A stretch of DNA of 64,000 nucleotides from contig JAQJVL010000004.1 in NCBI GenBank assembly GCA_035578905.1, positions 5,923,340 through 5,987,339 on the forward strand, written 5' to 3'. Both the position numbers and the translations under genes were made by a program. Source of the DNA: Stictocephala bisonia (Eukaryota; Arthropoda; Insecta; Hemiptera; Membracidae). Each line of letters starts with the position of its first letter. Position 1 is the stretch's first letter. Under the pieces are notes generated by a model that worked only from the letters and a program-made list of their open reading frames with translations, searched no databases and had not been told where the DNA came from. Below are positions 35,747 to 47,395 of the stretch, piece after piece.

Positions 35747-35870
35747 GGTGCGACACAGGAGCGCCTCCCCAACCCTTTTCGGAGGCGCTCCTGAGTCGCA
35801 CCCCTAGCGAAAATTATTTATGACAACCCCTTAGCCAGGTAAGAGGCGCTCCTGTGTCGCGGATTCTAAG
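35747..35870. other. 22-bp hairpin with GGAGCGCCT core, plus a half copy
   Basis: The left arm 35747-35768 (GGTGCGACACAGGAGCGCCT then CC) pairs with the right arm 35781-35802, with one mismatch at the position that is A on both strands and a 12-nt loop. A further half copy (GAGGCGCTCCTGTGTCGC) follows at about 35851-35868. The core GCGACA..GGAGCGCCT is shared with the hairpin 1.4 kb upstream. Confidence 0.85.
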
Positions 35871-35871
35871 G

Positions 35872-38800
35872 ATATAGTCAGTTTTCAAAAACTATTGTGT
35901 CAAAATTGGGTTAGTTATAAAGGTTTAACTATATTATATAATATGTTGAGAGTGGGAAGCGCACCAAGAAGTGTTCTGACTGGCTTTGATCCTAATGATG
36001 GTTTACATGAGCAGAAGCTCGTCAAATTTGTATCCTAACACCAACGTGCTGAATGAAAAGTGGCTGAATCTTTAGCATCAAAGATCAAGAAGAGATTGCA
36101 AGTAGGTCTATACGCTTATTTTGTAATCCTTAAAACACTGGGATACCATTTTATTATATTTTTACGTTTATAAATTAATTATCAATAGTCCATTAGCTAA
36201 AAAATATCTCTTAGGTTTAATTTTAAGATATGTTACATTATTAGGTCATGTTCAATAAAGAAAACTAACAAGATCAGATTATGGCATAAAATTAAAACTA
36301 AAAGACAATTCAAACAGTCACATATATAACTGTGCATATACTACTGTCCTTTGCTAAATGATGAGCATATTCATTAATTATAAATAGTTTATATTATTTA
36401 AATCATAACTAAAAAATAGTAACTTTTTTACTAAAAAACATTTTTATTGCTTAGTAACAAATTTTCAATGTTATTCGATATTCAACATAATATAAATATT
36501 GGCATGCATTTTCTAAAATTTAGGTTTCTGGTACTGAATGGGTCACATTAATACTTATAAGGGTTATAAAATATCAAACCTAAACCGGAAACGATTGATT
36601 TAAAATCACTGTCAATACTCGTATTTGGAAAAGTAAATATTGTCTTATGGCTGGTCATATATAAATAAACAATGTCATTCACAACTCTCAGAAACATTGG
36701 AATTCATGTAATGGTCAGTTGAAAATTAACACAGGTTTGATAATGATTATTGAATTTAATTAACACTTCTAGTTTTACTGAATATTTTTATGGCTAGTCC
36801 AGACCACACAAAAAGTTTATTGTTTATGACGACATTCAATTTTCCTGATTAACTTAATCTGCAAAACTTGTTTCAAAACGTCCGCATTCCATTGTCAATA
36901 ATTATTTATTGTTGTTCTTTAAAACTATCTTTTTTAAAGAAATTAGTTGTGGCAACACTGGCAAGATTTGTCCATTCCCGTAAAACAGATGTTGATTATT
37001 CCCTCTCTGAAAGCTGATGCCAGTTTGAGGTTAGGTTTTAATTTTACGCTTACTTAGTCGGTTCACTTTTGAGATGTGTGAAACCTCAGGTAAAGATTTT
37101 TATTTCTAAATACTGTAAGTTTAGGTTAATATTTTGTTCCAGCTTAATAGAATTTGGGTAAGAGTTTTTATTTTTTAAGTTTATTACTTTTCCCTTTTAG
37201 ATTATTTTAGAAACTGAAATTGTAGGCATACAGTGTTATATACTTTTATGAATTAGTTCAGAGATTTAGTACATCTAATTGGTTGATCCTATTGGTTTTG
37301 TGATAAAGTTGATGTCTTATTTATTTTAAATAATCGTTACAAACTGTTCATAATGTATTAGTTTATTTTTTATTTGATTATTACATAGGACAATTTTTAT
37401 CCTGCATATTTTTATTATATAAACGTTTTAATGTTTTAAAAACGGTCCGAATTCATTAAGAGATTAGCTCTTATTGTTTTGCTTGATTTATAACATAAAC
37501 TATATAGATTTACTTATTTTTTTCTACAACACCAAGCACTTGGTGTTAAACAAGAAAACCTGCAACTAACTTATCTTCAACTATGCAATTTTCTTGGACT
37601 TACTTACGCGGAAGCTATTTTTAGTAGTTGTCTTTATTTTAAAATAATTTTTCTTTCGAAGCCTGTAGACACAGACCTCAATTTTGACGAGAATCTCAAT
37701 ACATTGCTAACAACGAACTGATTCAAATTCTTCAATATTAATGTAATTTATATGGTGACCTGAGATTACTCATTAGTTTTTAGCATATACCATATATTTT
37801 AGTACAAAGTACGGCTAACCTTAGAGTTTTACTTCATAATAATTAATTATTACGAAAAAGGGTATTTATGCGCTTTCTAGACGCCTTGCCAATATTGACT
37901 TTTTTATCACCAGTGGGTAGAATCAGGTCTATATTTTATGAGAATACACTTTTTATTCCGCGGAAATAACGTTATATATATACAAACGAAAGTTCTAAAT
38001 TTTTGAAAGTGTTATTTTTCGATTTATCTACGCTATTTTCGTGATTTTTTCAAATTTTTAAAAATTTGGTGTAGTTTTTCGTGATGAACACGAATTTGAA
38101 AATTATTTTGGTATACAAGAATTATTTCTCGAGATATTACGAAAAAACCACGTGCGACACAAATCATCTATGGTGCCCAGTATGCACAACGTTAATAGGA
38201 GCTATGACTGGTCACTAAAAACAAATTCGCACGTATTCCTGCAGGTCGTCACGGAGGCCAGGAACCGAATTTAATGCAAATTATGAATTTTTGTTGAGTA
38301 TATAGACCATGAGGATAAGTTAGGCTTTGTATGGTTTGGTAAGTAAAAAGTGTATTTTTCGGGCCGAAAAATTTGTTTTATTGAAAAACCAATTATATAT
38401 TCTTGTTCAGCACAAAAAACAAGTAAAATGAAAAAAAATATTGAAAAATTAAAATTTTTTAAAAAGTTGTTTTTTTTCACTTTAGCATAAAAAACTAGTT
38501 TTTCGATCTTTCGATAAAAAACGAGTTTTCGATAAAAAACGAGTTTTCCGTAGCTAAAATCAACCTCCTCAAGAATTATAAACTCATAATTTACCACTTT
38601 TTCAATAAGAAATCGCATTTTCAGAGGTCTAAAAAGTGCATAATTACCCTAAAAAGCAATAATAAAAACGTATATTACAGTGATGCTAATAATGGTAAAT
38701 ACTTTCTTTCATATAATGTCAGTGAATTTAATTCGTGCAATACATTTTTAGAGTTACATGATTTTATAACGTAAAATGAAAGTTTAGCACAATATGGTTT

Positions 38801-39214
38801 GATAACTTAGTAAATAGTTTTTAATAATTGTGCAAGATTAATTAGCCCAACGCAAAGGTATAGTGAAAAGTCGGAAATTTACCTTTAAGCTAATTGATCG
38901 GTGGTGAAGTTGGTTAAAACCCAACTTAACATCCTTGATGCAATCTGAGATCAGTAAGGGTCAAACAAATTTTAAAAAAATAGGTTTTTCATTTGTCATT
39001 TAGCATTATGAAATTAATGATAGGCCCTACTTTAAGAAATAGGTCTTAGTTACTAACCGACTTTATTTTGCTTAGGAGCACTTGCCACACTTTTAGAAGT
39101 GCGAATTCGCTAAACGAAATGAACAACCTGCTCATTTATGGACACTTAGCGATTGTAGAATTAATTTATATTTTATTTTATAGTTTATACAAGTAGACTA
39201 TTGATCTGAGCTAG
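35872..39214. other. Intergenic AT-rich sequence, no gene recognised
   Basis: Only low-complexity features: A/T-rich frames and a short 18-bp tandem (CGATAAAAAACGAGTTTT, about 38512-38548). The minus-strand frame at 38271-38618 is low-complexity Lys/Phe-rich and not convincing. Confidence 0.35.
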
Positions 39215-39366
39215 GATTTTATTCAGACAGGGTGAGGGGGTGAAGCAGTACAGTACAAGGGTAATTTTGCTGATAATTCATTCAGTCTATGCCGATTTCG
39301 AACCAGCATTATCTCTAACCCAGGCTCAAAGTCCTGACGTCTTAGACCGCTTGGCCACCGACTCGT
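39215..39366 (-). mobile_element. tRNA-derived SINE, family C (class II tRNA-like head)
   Basis: The minus strand reads GTCGGTGGCCAAGCGGTCTA (A box TGGCCAAGCGG, as in Leu/Ser tRNAs) and, about 45 nt on, TGGTTCGAATCGG (B box). A body ending toward 39215 follows. The tRNA-like part does not close into a full cloverleaf (no matching acceptor stem), so a SINE or tRNA relic is preferred over a functional tRNA gene. Its 5' end directly abuts minisatellite locus 5. Confidence 0.6.
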
Positions 39367-39367
39367 C

Positions 39368-39510
39368 CAAACACCCACCCAAACACGTACGGTGGTACTT
39401 GCCTACTCCTACCTGTACACGAACGATGGTATAGGCCATCCTCCCACCCATACATGTACGGTGGTATTGCATCGACCACCCACACACCCATAGTGTACAG
39501 TAGTGTTAGT
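39368..39510 (-). repeat. 36-bp minisatellite locus 5 (single orientation)
   Basis: Four degenerate C-rich units on the plus strand, with CACCCAAACACGTACGGTGG, CCTGTACACGAACGATGG and CCCACCCATACATGTACGGT. No opposite-orientation half is seen nearby. Confidence 0.75.
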
Positions 39511-39915
39511 ATTGGTAGGACAATAATTTATTTATTTTGTAAATGTAGAAGATGGACTAAGACAAGTTTAACCTCTGTGACTTGTAAGATTTTGAAGTTA
39601 GGCTTAATTAGGACCAGTATGGAATACACTAGAGAGAATCATATATTTTAGTTTAAGGCTAGGTGACAAAATACGTGTTTATTTAGAAATAAATATTTAA
39701 TATCAATAATGAGTACGTGAACATGGATTACAGTGAAAAGAAATATGAATCTACGTTCAGCGTAAGGCCGGTATTTAGTTACGAGTTTATAGTGAAACCA
39801 AAAGCAGTTTTAAAGCCCTTTGGCAAACATAGAGGATTATAGAGAGAACATTATTAACCTAGGTTAGGTTTCAGTATAAATAAGTTAGTAAAATATGATC
39901 AGTAGAAGTAAAATT

Positions 39916-40825
39916 TGTAGGTGAGCATGCGGGTCTATTAATTTGTAGGTGAGCATAAATGACACTATTAACTTAGCTTAAGTTTAAGGCCAGTAGGTAA
40001 GCACAAGGGTCTACATAGACGACACTATTAACTTAGCTTAAGTTTACGGCTAGTAGGTTACCATACGGGTCTACATAGAAGACACTATGAACATAGTTTC
40101 AGTTTGACCAAGAGGTGAGCATAAGGGTCTCCATAGACGACATTATGAACTTAGTTTCAGTTTGGCCAGTAGGTGACCATACGAATCTCCTGAGACAACA
40201 CTAATAACCTAGTTTCAGTTTGGCCATTAGGTGACCGTACGAGTCTCCTGAGACAACACTAATAGCCTAGTTTCAGTTTGGCAAGTAGGTTAGCATACGA
40301 GTCTCCTGAGACAACACTAATAACCTAGTTTCAGTTTGGCCATTAGGTGACCATACGAGTCTCCTGAGACAACACTAATAACCTAGTTTCAGTTTGGCCA
40401 GTAGGTGACCATACGAGTCTCCTGAGACAACACTAATAGCCTAGTTTCAGTTTGGCAAGTAGGTTAGCATAAGAGTCTCCTGAGACAACACTAATAACCT
40501 AGTTTCAGTTTGGCCATTAGGTGACCATACGAGTCTCCTGAGACAACACTAATAACCTAGTTTCAGTTTGGCCAGTAGGTGACCATACGAGTCTCCTGAG
40601 ACAACACTAATAACCTAGTTTCAGTTTAAGGCCAGTAGGTGACCATACGAGTCTCCTGAGACAACACTAATAACCTAGTTTCAGTTTGGCCAGTAGGTGA
40701 CCATACGAGTCTCCTGAGACAACACTAATAACCTAGTTTCAGTTTAAGGCCAGTAGGTTAGCATACGAGTCTACATAAATGACACTATGAACCTAGTTTT
40801 AGTTTAAGGTCAATGGGTGAGCATA
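39916..40825 (+). repeat. 58-bp satellite
   Basis: About 15 units of 58 bp with landmarks TAGTTTCAGTTTGGCCAGTA, GGTGACCATACGAGTCTCCT and GAGACAACACTAATAACC (GTCTCCTGAG spaced 58 bp at 40243 and 40301). Left-hand units are more diverged. GGCCATTAGG, GGCAAGTAGG and GGCCAGTAGG subtypes recur. A SINE follows directly at its right end. Confidence 0.93.
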
Positions 40826-40975
40826 TGCTGGCTAAGGCTCCGGACTACGGAGGGCACGGTCCATGTTTCGAATCTCCAACTAAGGTGAAGGTCGGTACCT
40901 CACTTGTTGATTAAAGTTCGCGCACATGCCAAGGCCAATGTGAACTGGTGAGTGAAGAGTTTATATCATGATATA
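40826..40975 (+). mobile_element. tRNA-derived SINE, family A, copy 2
   Basis: Plus-strand copy: GCTGGCTAAGGCTCCGGACT, B-box-like GTTTCGAATCTCC at 40865-40877, the family body GGTCGGTACCTCACTTGTTG and ATGTGAACTGGTGAGTGAA. It ends in an AT-rich tail that runs into a pure (TA)n tract at 40978-41021. Confidence 0.8.

Positions 40976-40977
<2 letters not shown>

Positions 40978-41021
<44 letters not shown>
40978..41021. repeat. (TA)n microsatellite
   Basis: About 22 uninterrupted TA units directly after SINE copy 2, possibly grown from the SINE's 3' tail. Confidence 0.95.
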
Positions 41022-41022
<1 letters not shown>

Positions 41023-41025
<3 letters not shown>

Positions 41026-42269
41026 CCACGTCATTACTATGATCTCGAGCATCATCTGCCGAGGCGTGGTGCCTTTGTGGAGGTGTTTTTAATTGTAATC
41101 AACCAATTTCATCATTAAAATGGAAACTAGGGTAATATATCGCAAATATATTCGGTGATCATATGGGTGTGCATATTTTAGACCATGAACTAAGATCGGT
41201 ACAAGTAAGGCCAGTTTACGGCTTGTACTTAAGGAGTTCAGAAAGAGAGAAATAATTTCAATCTAACTTTAATTCAGTGAGTATTCATACGGTTCCATGC
41301 ATAGAACATTATGAACCTAGTTAACGGTATGAACAGTTATTTTTAATGCTGAGTTGACAAGCACAAATGTATATAGAAAAAAAAATAATTTCAATGTATG
41401 TCCAACTTAAGCGTAGGCCTACTCATGGGATGGTGGAGAAGGCAATAAAAACCCACATAATATTTTACTCCAGTCTGTTTTGTTGACTTTAAAAAAAGGT
41501 ATTAGTGTCTTCATTTGATTCTTGGTGGAATATTGATGGTTTGAAAGAAAAAAAACCTTTTGTGTCAAAGGGGTTATTATAAATTTATGTCCTCTTTAAA
41601 AATTTTTAGGTTATTTTTGCAGGATGTTGCTAAAATACTATGCTGTGGTCCAGTTTAAAAATCAATCACCAATATCATGGTTCTATCGAAAACAAAGATT
41701 TTATCCTCAGCATCAAACTTGATGGAAAGAGTAAATGATCTTTATTTTCTGTTTACCCCGACGGTTACATTATGGTTCGATGAGAAAACTCTGTGTGTTA
41801 ATCCTAGGTCTATGTTGAAGGCAGGTACCTGATTTGCATAGCAGATCTGTTCTTGTCAAGACATATTGTAGACATATATGGGTCGATGGAGAAAACAGTA
41901 TGCGCGGAAGGACTGAGAACAGTGGTATTCATTTTATGGCAGTCGAAGATATTTCAATTGATGTTGAGATCTACATCACTCAATTGATTATATTATTCCA
42001 TACGATAAGGAGGGGCGATATATATCTTGTTTCAATTTCAAATCCGTCAGTGAGTTTGCGGGCAATTGGAAGGACAATACAATTAGCAGATTAGTTCCAG
42101 TCGGGGTTATAAATTCTGAAAGGATGAAAAGAACGACATGATCATAGAATTAGTAATAGACTCCTGTAGGTAACCCCAAGATTTGTTCTAGAGGGCATTA
42201 CGATTTTATATAAATATAAGCAGATTATGGACTGTTGGGAAGAAGCAGCATTTCCTTAAGTTCAGTTTA
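41023..42269. other. Intergenic sequence, nothing recognised
   Basis: AT-rich. The frame at 41834-42094 has no recognisable domain. It lies upstream of the GC-rich first exon. Confidence 0.35.
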
Positions 42270-42494
42270 AGAGTACCGGTAGTCGATGAGGGTGCGGGTC
42301 GATAGGTAGGACGAGGTGACACCCGCAGTCGCAGGTTCGTCTCACCGATATTAAAATCTGCGATGTGTTTAGGGAGGCTGTAGGATAGGAATCGATGGTC
42401 TTGAAGTGGGAGGAGGCAGGCGCAAGGCGGCAAGGCGAGGGCTGAGTCTCGACGGCGGCAGTGGGTAGCGGGACGGCGAACCGACCAGATAGAC
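42270..42494 (+). promoter_or_regulatory. GC/CpG-rich presumed 5' UTR and promoter of the signal-peptide gene
   Basis: A sharp local rise in GC and CpG content (e.g. GGCGCAAGGCGGCAAGGCG, CTCGACGGCGGCAGTGGG) in an otherwise AT-rich landscape, directly upstream of the ATG at 42495. No TATA box is evident. A CpG-rich TATA-less promoter or 5' UTR is inferred from position. Confidence 0.45.
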
Positions 42495-42561
42495 ATGCGC
42501 ACCCCTATGTCGCTGACGCTGCTGATCGTCGCGCTGTCGTTCGCTCCGCTCTCCCTCACTG
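42495..42561 (+). CDS. First coding exon of an unidentified gene: signal peptide
   Basis: The ATG at 42495 (context AGAC-ATG) opens the frame MRTPMSLTLLIVALSFAPLS, then LT, and the exon ends after one base of the next codon at a consensus donor (G|GTGAGT, 42562-42567). A short basic N-terminus, a hydrophobic core of about 12 residues and small residues near the end make a typical eukaryotic signal peptide, so the product should be secreted or a type I membrane protein. High GC and GC-ending codons contrast with the AT-rich surroundings. No later exon is recognised in the remaining 21 kb, so identity is unknown and the first intron is probably very long. The longer minus-strand frames overlapping this exon (Arg/Ser/Pro-rich) look like GC-driven shadows. 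The alternative is that the exon is fortuitous. Confidence 0.55.
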
Positions 42562-43730
42562 GTGAGTCTTGCCTTACTGTTCATGCCACGTGACGAGTAC
42601 ACCGCCACTCAAGAGCACTCGCACGATATTACTTATCCATCATGTTTGTCAACTTTTAACGTCATAAATGACAATTTAAAAGTTAAACAAATACTTTTTA
42701 AGAAATTGTATTTTTATGTTAAATTAATAGTTACGTTGTTTACAATTTTGTTTTTGAATAGAAAAATATTAAATATGTATTATAATCACTGTACTTAAAG
42801 TATAAGTACTCAATATTATATATATATTATGATATACGCAGATAGGATTGGACTAAAATAGCGTGTTCATTATGGTAATTTTAAAATGTAGAACAAGTTG
42901 AAAAGAAAGTTAAATATTTACGTTAGGTGTTTTAAATTTAGTACTCCACTAAAACCCAATGATAAACAATTAATGTTACGATGCTGTTTCCTAAAAAAAG
43001 CGTTCACGTTATGGTTGTATTGTTGTATTTATGGTTGACTGACGTTTTTCTTGTATTTAAAACGACTAGAGTTAACAAAAGATCGACCTATCTAAATGAA
43101 GAATCGAACCTTGTATCTAAATACCTACATGGAAGTGATTAATAACTTTATAAGACCCACAATATCAGGACGGTTACAATTATTTAAACTGTACAACATT
43201 TGTTTAAACATTTAAAGCTGAAAATATTTTTGAATGGTCAAAATCTAAAGTTATCGAAACAAATTATTTGTTTTTCCCTAAGTAACAAATTTGGTGTCTT
43301 TTCAATAATAAAATAAAATAACTTATCATAATTAGACTTTAACCACGCAAAAGTCATTGTACACAATGAAACAAAGTCACGAGCAATTAAAAGTCAAGTT
43401 AGCCACTCGCTGAGTGGATAGAGTTTAGCAGAATGAATGCTTTCAGATACGTTTTGAATGTTTTGCTCTTTAATCTTTTGTGAGAATTTGTTTACAAGTC
43501 ATATTCCTGTATAGATTGGTCATTATTTTGGTTCTATATTCTATATCGGTTCTATTATTGGTATTGAAATTATGAATCCAGTTTCTGGAAGTGATGAAAT
43601 CTCTGTAATTGAGCATTACATATTTCGAAAAATAAATTATTAAACTAATTTCTGACTTTAAATCTTTTTCAAAATGAGATAAGTTGTCAATAGCAGCCTC
43701 CGCAGTCCCCAAAGTAGTCGTCCAGAAGTA
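42562..43730. other. Presumed intron, nothing recognised
   Basis: AT-rich after the donor site. A minus-strand open frame (43470-43712, with RDFITSRNWIHNFNTNNR) has no family I recognise and no supporting context. Confidence 0.3.
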
Positions 43731-44030
43731 CAGTAGACCCTCGACATTACGGATTTAACGGACAGCTCGCAGCTGTATAATAACTATATACCGTGCACTA
43801 ACAGATTTTTTATACAACATTTATAGAACCTTGACGGGTTAATCACTTTTATACGATGTGTATTTGTATATTTTATTAAGATAACACGAGATGCAGCATC
43901 ACAGTTAGTTTTGATTAAGTTATGACAATCTCATAACAACTTGGGGGTGAATTCACCCTGATTTAACGGAAAGTCGTCTTTAACTGACTAGAGATTGCTC
44001 CATATAGTCCGTTAAATCGAGGGTTTACTG
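43731..44030. mobile_element. Pogo/Tigger-type MITE, about 300 bp
   Basis: The left end, CAGTAGACCCTCGACATTAC then GGATTTAACGGAC, and the right end, GTCCGTTAAATCGAGGGTTT then ACTG, are terminal inverted repeats of about 30 bp with small gaps. TA precedes the left end (43729-43730); the right flank is TT, so one target-duplication base appears mutated. There is no coding sequence inside. The terminal CAGTA..CC motif is of the same type as the element at 2973-3914, but the families differ. Confidence 0.8.
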
Positions 44031-45055
44031 TTCTTCTCTGCAAAAGTAGTGGAATAACGACTCAGCGTTTATTTACATGGTAACTCCAAGTCGCTGTCCC
44101 TTCAACAGTTTCTTCTAAAAGAGTATTAGCTGTTTATTAAGTAACTGTGATGATTAATCTATTGCTATTTCTATGGCTTCAGGAGAATAAGGCTAATTTT
44201 TTTTAAAAATTCTAAAGCAAGCACTTTGCCTGAAATTAATTTCTAAATTTATTTATAGCCTTATTAACGCCAGTACCAGTACCTAAATTCGCAGAGATTT
44301 TTGCCGACACAGAAGGGCGCGTCACCAGGACATGACTTGGCTTATTATTATTTTGGCTTATTATTATTATTTTTTTTTTAATTAATATAATAAGGCTAAG
44401 AATCGCAGAGGATTGTTCGGTTATTGGATTTTATACTATTTCGTCGGGATAGTTTTATTTATGAATTATAATTAAATGCAACGAACTTATTATGAAATAA
44501 TAAACATATAATTAAAAACCACATATATCAAGATAAATAAAAATAAAAAAAAAAACAGGTGAGTAAGTTATTTAAAGAGAGTTATGTGAAGTTCCAGTGA
44601 GACACATCAAACTCAATCCCAATACTCGGTTGTTTTAATGCTAAATGACGTCTCTTAATTGATTCAAACAAACACTCCCGATTCTGTTTCTCTCTATTTT
44701 GTTTGATTGCACACACAAATCAATCCATTTATTTACCAAACGTATGATAATTAGTTTTTAGTCTGTTTGAAAAGGATAAAATACACGAAATTTGTACGTA
44801 ATTAATGAGTAATGTAGATATTTACTTCTTAATACATTTAGTACCAACAATAATTCGTGTATAAATATAATCCCAACTATAAACATTGTGGTATTTAACT
44901 AAAACTGTGGGTTATTGAATTTCCGTAAACAAATCCTTTATTATCAACTTCTTTGTCGAGTGTTAGTTTTTGTGAGCCAGAGTATATATGTTACCTGTGG
45001 TACAACACCTGGACCCAAGTTATCGCTGATTGTAAGTCAGAACACTTGTTTCACA
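44031..45055. other. Non-coding sequence, nothing recognised
   Basis: AT-rich, with TTATTATT low-complexity runs near 44340-44380. No gene supported. Confidence 0.35.
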
Positions 45056-46062
45056 ACGACTAGACGTTAGGTGTCCTCGACAATGCCGCTCAGTACATGG
45101 ATCTCCACTAACATCCTCCTATGACTAGACGTTAGGTGTCCTCGACAATGCCGCTCAGTACATGGATCTCCACTAACATCCTCCTATGACTAGACATTAG
45201 GTGTCCTTGACATTGCCGCTCAATACATGGATCTCCACTAACATCCTCCTATGTATAGACGTTAGGTGTCCTCGACGTTGCCGCTCAATACATGGATCTC
45301 CACTAACATCCTCCTATGAATAGACGTTAGGTGTCCTCGACAATGCCGCTCAGTACATGGATCTCCACTAACATCCTCCTATGACTAGACGTTAGGTGTC
45401 CTCGACAATGCCGCTCAGTACATGGATCTCCACTAACATCCTCCTATGAATAGACGTTAGGTGTCCTCGACAATGCCGCTCAATACATGGATCTCCACTA
45501 ACTTCCTCCTGTAACTAGACGTTAGGTGTCCTCGACGTTGCCGCTCAATACATGGATCTCCACTAACATCCTCCTATGAATAGACGTTAGGTGTCCTCGA
45601 CAATGCCGCTCAGTACATGGATCTCCACTAACATCCTCCTATAACTAGACGTTAGGTGTCTTCGACATTGCCGCTTAATACATGTATCTCCACTAACATC
45701 CTCCTATGACTAGACGTTAGGTGTCCTCGACATTGCCGCTCAATACATGTATCTCCACTAACATCCTCCTATGACTAGACGTTAGGTGTCCTCGACATTG
45801 CCGCTCAATACATGTATCTCCACTAACATCCTTCTATGACTAGACGTTAGGTGTCCTTGACATTGCCGCTTAATACATGTATCTCCACTAACTTCCTCCT
45901 ATGACTAGTGGTTAGGTGTCCTTGACATTGCCGCTCAATACATGGATCTCCACTAACATCCTCCTATGACTAGACGTTAGGTGTCCTCGACATTGCCGCT
46001 CAATACATGGATCTCCACTAACATCCTCCTATAACTAGACGTTAGTTGTCCTCGACGTTTCC
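45056..46062 (+). repeat. 65-bp satellite
   Basis: About 15.5 units of 65 bp with landmarks GACTAGACGTTAGGTGTCCT, CGACAATGCCGCTCAGTACA and GGATCTCCACTAACATCCTC (starts at 45061, 45126 and so on). The CAGTACATGG, CAATACATGG and CAATACATGT subtypes cluster in sub-blocks, suggesting local homogenisation. Confidence 0.95.
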
Positions 46063-47180
46063 TGTCTGAAGTGTTTCTTTTTCACTCTCACTGGGGTATA
46101 GTGTATGATGTAAATTATATCATAACACAAGAGCTAAATATTGATTAAATGAGGGAAAATCTCTCTAGTAACGGAAAATATAACAAGACTTTCTATAGAA
46201 TGTCCGCTTTCTGGCAACTTTAACACCCCCTTGGAACCGTCTTTTTATTGAACAAGTTTTAATTATTTAGAATACCACTAGTTTTAATTGTTAATGTAGA
46301 TACTCTCTTATCAGCCGGGAAGTGTTCGAAATAACTTCCCAGGTAAGACAATGCGGTTAAGAGAATGTTAATAATAATATTTAAAAAACTAACCCTTCTA
46401 TTAATTTAAAATTTAGTAAAATTGCATATTCGATCTTCTGAACCACATAATAATTACAAATCCACAACAGTGTCATAAAATTAAACATTGAAGAAGAACA
46501 TTATATAATGACAACTTCGTTCTTCAATTTTTATAAACACTAAACTTTGCTAATTTTACTATCTTGGTTTTTAATAACAAAGACTCCATAAGGAGTCGGT
46601 ATTTTCTGATGGAGTAAAACAAATTAAATGGACTTAAACCGTTTTCAAACATTACAATTTTATCATTATGAATTTAGAAGTATCAGATAATATTCTTCTG
46701 GATTTCCTTTAATATGATGAAGTTTAGTTATATTTTAATGGTTCAACTTCAGTACATTTTTAAGTTTTATGCCACTCTTCAAGCAATATATTTTGTTGAG
46801 TAACAATAATGTTCTAATCGGTACATACTATACTTCAATATATTATTAAATATTCCCATACAATTAAATTAATTGGAACATTTGAAATATAACTACGATT
46901 TAGACTTCAATTTCTGAATGTAGTTTCAAGCCTAAGTGGGTTCTTCATAGACAGGTTTTACATAAAAAATATTTAGGTTACTAGATTAAAGTATATGGCA
47001 CGTAAACTTCTGACCAATATTTAGGAGTGTAGAGAAGAAGGTGCAATTCGGTGTAGATAAGTGTGTTGAGTCTTTGTCGATATAAGTCGTAGAGAGGGTG
47101 GACTGACTGATGGATATCACTGTTGGTAAATATTCTATGATATCTTCTTTCTTTTATTCTGTAGATTATTCGTAAATAAT
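46063..47180. other. Non-coding sequence, nothing recognised
   Basis: AT-rich. A minus-strand frame at 46981-47217 has no recognisable domain and overlaps the edge of the dispersed repeat that follows. Confidence 0.35.
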
Positions 47181-47395
47181 AGCATTGATTTTGTACACAA
47201 ATAGATTTCCCATCCAATATTAAATTTGGAGTCTCAAAATATCAGCTGTTTTTGTGGTCCGTTGTGGAGCGCTAGTGTAGTCCCATGTAAATGTAATGCA
47301 GTTTAAACCAGCTGTGGTTGCAGACCTCACTAACTAACTACATTACAGGCACAAATATTTCTATTAGATGGTGTAGGTGTATGTAATGAAGGGTA
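47181..47395 (+). repeat. Dispersed ~200-bp repeat family, copy 3
   Basis: Begins AGCATTGATTTTGTACACAA and carries ATATCAGCTGTTTTTGTGGT, GTGGAGCGCTAGTGTAGTCC and CACTAACTAACTACATTACA. It matches copies at 19851 and 20585 along its whole length, including the outer edge TTAGATGG..GTAGGTGTAT. Confidence 0.75.

Noticed and set aside
38271..38618. Minus-strand 115-codon frame
   Set aside because: Low-complexity Lys/Phe-rich translation of A/T-rich DNA.
42206..42608. Two longer minus-strand frames over the GC-rich island
   Set aside because: Arg/Ser/Pro-rich, explained by GC content. The plus strand has a better-supported leader exon with a consensus donor.
43470..43712. Minus-strand 80-codon frame ending next to the MITE
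   Set aside because: Reads like plausible protein sequence but matches no family I recognise, and lacks splice or start evidence.
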